Origin: Aphelocoma coerulescens
Lineage: Eukaryota > Chordata > Aves > Passeriformes > Corvidae
Direction: 5' to 3'
Length of the DNA stretch: 64,000 nt
Assembly: GCF_041296385.1 (NCBI RefSeq)
Contig: NC_091019.1
Location: 6,285,264 to 6,349,263 of the forward strand
Each line of letters opens with the position of its first letter. Within the stretch, counting starts at the first letter, position 1. This document shows positions 56,659-64,000 of the stretch, piece after piece. The notes beneath the pieces were generated by a model. The model saw only the letters and a program-made list of their open reading frames with translations. It was not told where the DNA came from and did not search any database. Position numbers and translations under genes: made by a program.

Positions 56659-57716
56659 GTGAGTTGTCCCCTTACAGGCTTTCTTTCCCCCGCTTCAGCT
56701 CGTGCGAGGTCTTTGCCACTCAGCACCGATTTGGGGTGGAAGTTTTAAAACCAGGTGCAGATGAGTCGGGGATGGGGCTGTGCCGCGGGGAGGAGGGAAG
56801 CAAGAAGGGGAGAAAGGATCTTAGACCCAGTGCCGTAGTGATGGCGAGTGCTAATTATGTAACAGCGGTACAAATGAGCATTCTGTGTAATTCCAGTTGG
56901 TTCCCGAGCCCTGCCTGTAGGTGTACCCCGGCTCTGACCCGCCGTGCGCGGGTGCGCACGTCCTTACACCTCCCAGCCTGAGGTCTGGTCCTGTCCCCAG
57001 CGTCAGCCGTGAAGGGTGCCTGTCCCTTCCCCTCCTCAGGCTTGTCCGCCCGCCCAAACCCCCGGGGACTGCGTGCCTCGGACCCTGTAACCAAAAACAG
57101 GCCGAAATAAATCAGCCCAGTGCCATCAGAGGTCCCCGGAAGGGGATGCCGCCGGTGGGTGCGAGGCCGGGAAGGTGCCGCTTCCCGCTCCCGACGCTGT
57201 GCCCGTCCTCCTGCCTATCTGCATTTTCCCTGGGAGCGGGCTGGTGGCGGTGGGGGCTGTTCCTTCGGTAAAAGCGGTTTTCACTTCGCCTGGATGTGCT
57301 GGGAACCGCGGTCGGTCCTGACCCTCCCGAGGGCACCGAGGGCTTCCCATCCCCAGGGGAGGCGGGGGCTTCCATCCCTTGCAGCGGGGGATCAGGAGCC
57401 GGGCGATCCACCCCGAGCGCTCTGTGGAGGGCCATGATTTAAATCCCTCTTTCGTGGTATTTTTTGTTGTTGTTTTTTTGGGTGGTGGTTTTTTTTGGTT
57501 TTTTGTTTGGGTTTTTTTTTTTTTTTTTTTGATAAAGGAGAGACCTGGCAGCGGCGGCGGGGGCTGCAGGGGAGAGGGCCGGGAGGGTCTCCCGGCCCGG
57601 CCGCTGCTCGCCGGCTCTCCCTCTGGTGAAGCCGGCAGCACTGCCGTGCTTGTTTGCTAAAGTGGCTGGTTTCCCATCTCTCTCTCTTCCCCCCTCCTTT
57701 TTTTCCCCCCTTTTAG
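56659..57716 (+). other. SLC6A5: SLC6A5 intron 2
   Basis: 1058 bases, GC- and CpG-rich in its first 750 bases, then an extreme T/G tract at 57459-57530, then a C/T-rich acceptor 'cccccttttag'. The antisense frame over 57126-57641 is a by-product of the composition. Confidence 0.9.
57459..57530. repeat. T-rich tract with G interruptions
   Basis: Long T runs separated by GG and GGG ('gttgttg', 'gggtggtgg', 'tttgtttggg') ending in T19. It lies about 190 bases before the TM1 exon acceptor. Confidence 0.85.
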
Positions 57717-59697
<1,981 letters not shown>

Positions 59698-60374
59698 GTA
59701 AGTCGGGACATTCTTACACTCGGCTTTAATTTTTTTTTTTTTTTTTAATTTGTGGCCATGGTGGTTTTCCAGAGCTTTCTGCAGCTCAGCTGCGCCCCTG
59801 GGAGATGTCAGAGGAGACTGCGGATGACCGTGGCCGGGAGAGGTTCCCGGCACGGAGGAACGGTCTCTTCTCAAGTCACTTTGAAGTGATCTGTATCCCA
59901 TGGGCACTTCCCCCTACTTTTATTTAAATTTTTCCTCTCCAATTTTTCCTCACCAAGGATAAATGAGATTTGTCAATTTAAATGCTACAAAAGTCCTATT
60001 TTTTTCCTTCTCTCTCTCTCTCTCTTTTTTTTCCCCCTCGGAGGAAAACTCTGTGCATGCAAGAAAGCACAGAACAAAATACCACAGCTGGGAGCCTGGG
60101 GTGTCTGCTAAAGACGAATTATTTGTCTATAGAAAAGCTTCTCTTTAACGAAAAAATCCAAACCCGTTTCTGCAAACGGCTCCAAACACACAATGACATG
60201 AAAACGGAAAAAGCAAACCTAGTAAATGACCTTTGGAAAAAGGTGTCGGCACCTGAACAAAAGTTCAAGAAACTAGGCGTGATCTAATGCATTCTTGTCA
60301 TTTTACAACCAAACTAAAAAGAAAAAAAATCTCTACACTTTATTTTTCTATTCCCCCACCTCATTTCTTCCTAG
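59698..60374 (+). other. SLC6A5: SLC6A5 intron 5
   Basis: 677 bases from 'gtaagt' to 'ttcttcctag'. It includes a T18 run near 59729-59747 and a (TC)n stretch at 60007-60027 running into T and C homopolymers. No further features are seen. Confidence 0.9.
60007..60038. repeat. (TC)n / pyrimidine tract
   Basis: About nine TC dinucleotides followed by T9 and C5 in SLC6A5 intron 5, a polypyrimidine microsatellite. Confidence 0.85.
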
Positions 60375-60516
60375 ATTCCTGCATTGTCGGCGACCACCCA
60401 AAAATACAAATCAAGAACTCTACTTTCTGTATGAGTGCCTATCCAAACTTAACCATGGTTAACTTCACCAGGGAAGGAAACAAAACGTTTGTCAGTGGGA
60501 GTGAAGAATATTTCAA
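60375..60516 (+). CDS. SLC6A5: SLC6A5 exon 6: glycosylated extracellular loop 2
   Basis: 142 bases, residues 326-372, completing Asp326 and leaving two bases of Lys373. It contains four N-glycosylation sequons, N340-S-T, N350-L-T, N355-F-T and N361-K-T. These match one for one the four glycosylated asparagines of mammalian GlyT2 (345, 355, 360, 366 in rat numbering, a constant offset of five). Glycosylation there is needed for surface delivery. The loop is otherwise similar to mammals ([14 protein letters not shown]). Confidence 0.98.
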
Positions 60517-63297
<2,781 letters not shown>

Positions 63298-63432
63298 GTT
63301 GTGTACTTCACAGCTACATTCCCCTACGTAGTTCTCATCATCCTTCTCGTAAGAGGAGTAACTCTACCTGGAGCTGGAGATGGGATCTGGTACTTCATCA
63401 CACCCAAGTGGGAGAAGCTGATCGATGCTATG
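63298..63432 (+). CDS. SLC6A5: SLC6A5 exon 8: TM5 and extracellular loop 3
   Basis: 135 bases, 45 codons, residues 418-462, phase 0 at both ends: [20 protein letters not shown], then [20 protein letters not shown] and LIDAM. TM5 is about 419-437. RGVTLPGA and the [10 protein letters not shown] segment are family hallmarks of the loop before TM6. Human has GAGAG where this has GAGDG. Donor 'gtgggt'. Confidence 0.98.
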
Positions 63433-63943
63433 GTGGGTTTGCTACTGCACTTAAAGCTGCTGGGGTGAATAAATCATACAGATCTCTTGGGGTCTGCTGC
63501 AAGCATTTTCCATGTGCAGAGGCAGCGTTGTCATCTGTGGAAACTTGTTCTTTGTCTTATGTGGGTAAAGTATTGTTTAGGGTCACTGGCAGATAAAACA
63601 TCAGTATCTGAAGCAGATTTTCCCTCCTGGTTTGTATTTTTTGTTTCTGAATGTATTTGAACTGATATGTATCAGACAATACAGTTTTTGTATTTGTGCC
63701 TTCCACATACAGCAAGGTTTATATTGTCCTTTTATATGGGCTCAGCAAGAACAGTGCTCCTTATCAAATGGGCCTGATGTATTTCCTGGCAGGATTTTGC
63801 TTTTAAATATTCTATTGACATCCATCAGTCTAAAGTTCATTTAAAGTAATTAGGTGTTAATCCCCTCACAGCAATATTTAATAGTGCTACTGAACTTTCT
63901 AACATTCTTTCCTAAAGCTGATGCTATTTTCTTTCCTACTTAG
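63433..63943 (+). other. SLC6A5: SLC6A5 intron 8
   Basis: 511 bases, 'gtgggt' to 'ctttcctacttag', AT-rich, with no features recognised. Confidence 0.93.
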
Positions 63944-64000
63944 GTTTGGAAGGATGCTGCCACTCAGATTTTCTTCTCCTTATCTGCAGCATGGGGAGGT
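63944..64000 (+). CDS. SLC6A5: SLC6A5 exon 9 (partial): TM6
   Basis: The first 57 bases (residues 463-481) of the next exon, cut by the window end: VWKDAATQIFFSLSAAWGG. This is the start of unwound TM6, which lines the substrate and Na1/Cl- sites. The Ser-Leu-Ser pair matters: Ser476 aligns with mammalian GlyT2 Ser481, which is Gly in GlyT1 and makes GlyT2 exclude sarcosine. Its presence identifies this gene as GlyT2 rather than GlyT1. TM7 to TM12 lie downstream of the window. Confidence 0.97.

Overview
This is nuclear DNA from a bird, most likely a songbird (Passeriformes). The protein-coding content is the conserved vertebrate neighbour pair PRMT3 then SLC6A5, both on the + strand, with short exons, canonical GT-AG introns and long AT-rich introns. 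Nine CR1 LINE copies (the dominant avian retrotransposon) point to a bird. A tRNA-Ile/CR1 chimeric SINE of the TguSINE1 type at about 20.55-20.67 kb points to a passerine. Nothing bacterial, viral or plasmid-like is visible.

Layout: 1-35.2 kb is the 3' part of PRMT3 (protein arginine N-methyltransferase 3). Six coding exons (6782-6860, 11731-11918, 13923-14009, 25042-25092, 25296-25383, 34600-34709) join in frame to give the last 200 residues and the stop codon. A 3' UTR of about 0.5 kb follows, with two AATAAA signals. The upstream exons lie before the window. From 35.2 to about 51 kb is AT-rich intergenic DNA in which I see no gene. From about 51.1 to 53.7 kb base composition changes abruptly to GC- and CpG-rich DNA, which looks like a CpG island or distal regulatory block. 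From 53.7 to 54.94 kb is the proximal upstream region of SLC6A5.

SLC6A5 (neuronal glycine transporter GlyT2) starts with an ATG that forms the last three bases of exon 1 (54936-54938). It continues through exons at 56131-56658, 57717-57855, 59094-59225, 59524-59697, 60375-60516, 60940-61072, 63298-63432 and 63944 to beyond the window end. These give 481 residues: the N-terminal cytoplasmic domain, TM1 to TM5, the glycosylated second extracellular loop and the first part of TM6.

The two genes are not functionally linked. PRMT3 is a cytosolic methyltransferase best known for modifying ribosomal protein uS5/RPS2. SLC6A5 reloads glycine into inhibitory nerve terminals. Their adjacency is inherited vertebrate synteny. 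I found no convincing undescribed biological system. The most interesting signals are non-coding: an inverted pair of exact T-box half sites about 1 kb upstream of SLC6A5, a TCF/homeodomain motif cluster in the CpG-rich block, the chimeric SINE, a head-opposed CR1 pair that could be a twin-priming product, and a Z-DNA-prone hairpin in the PRMT3 3' UTR.
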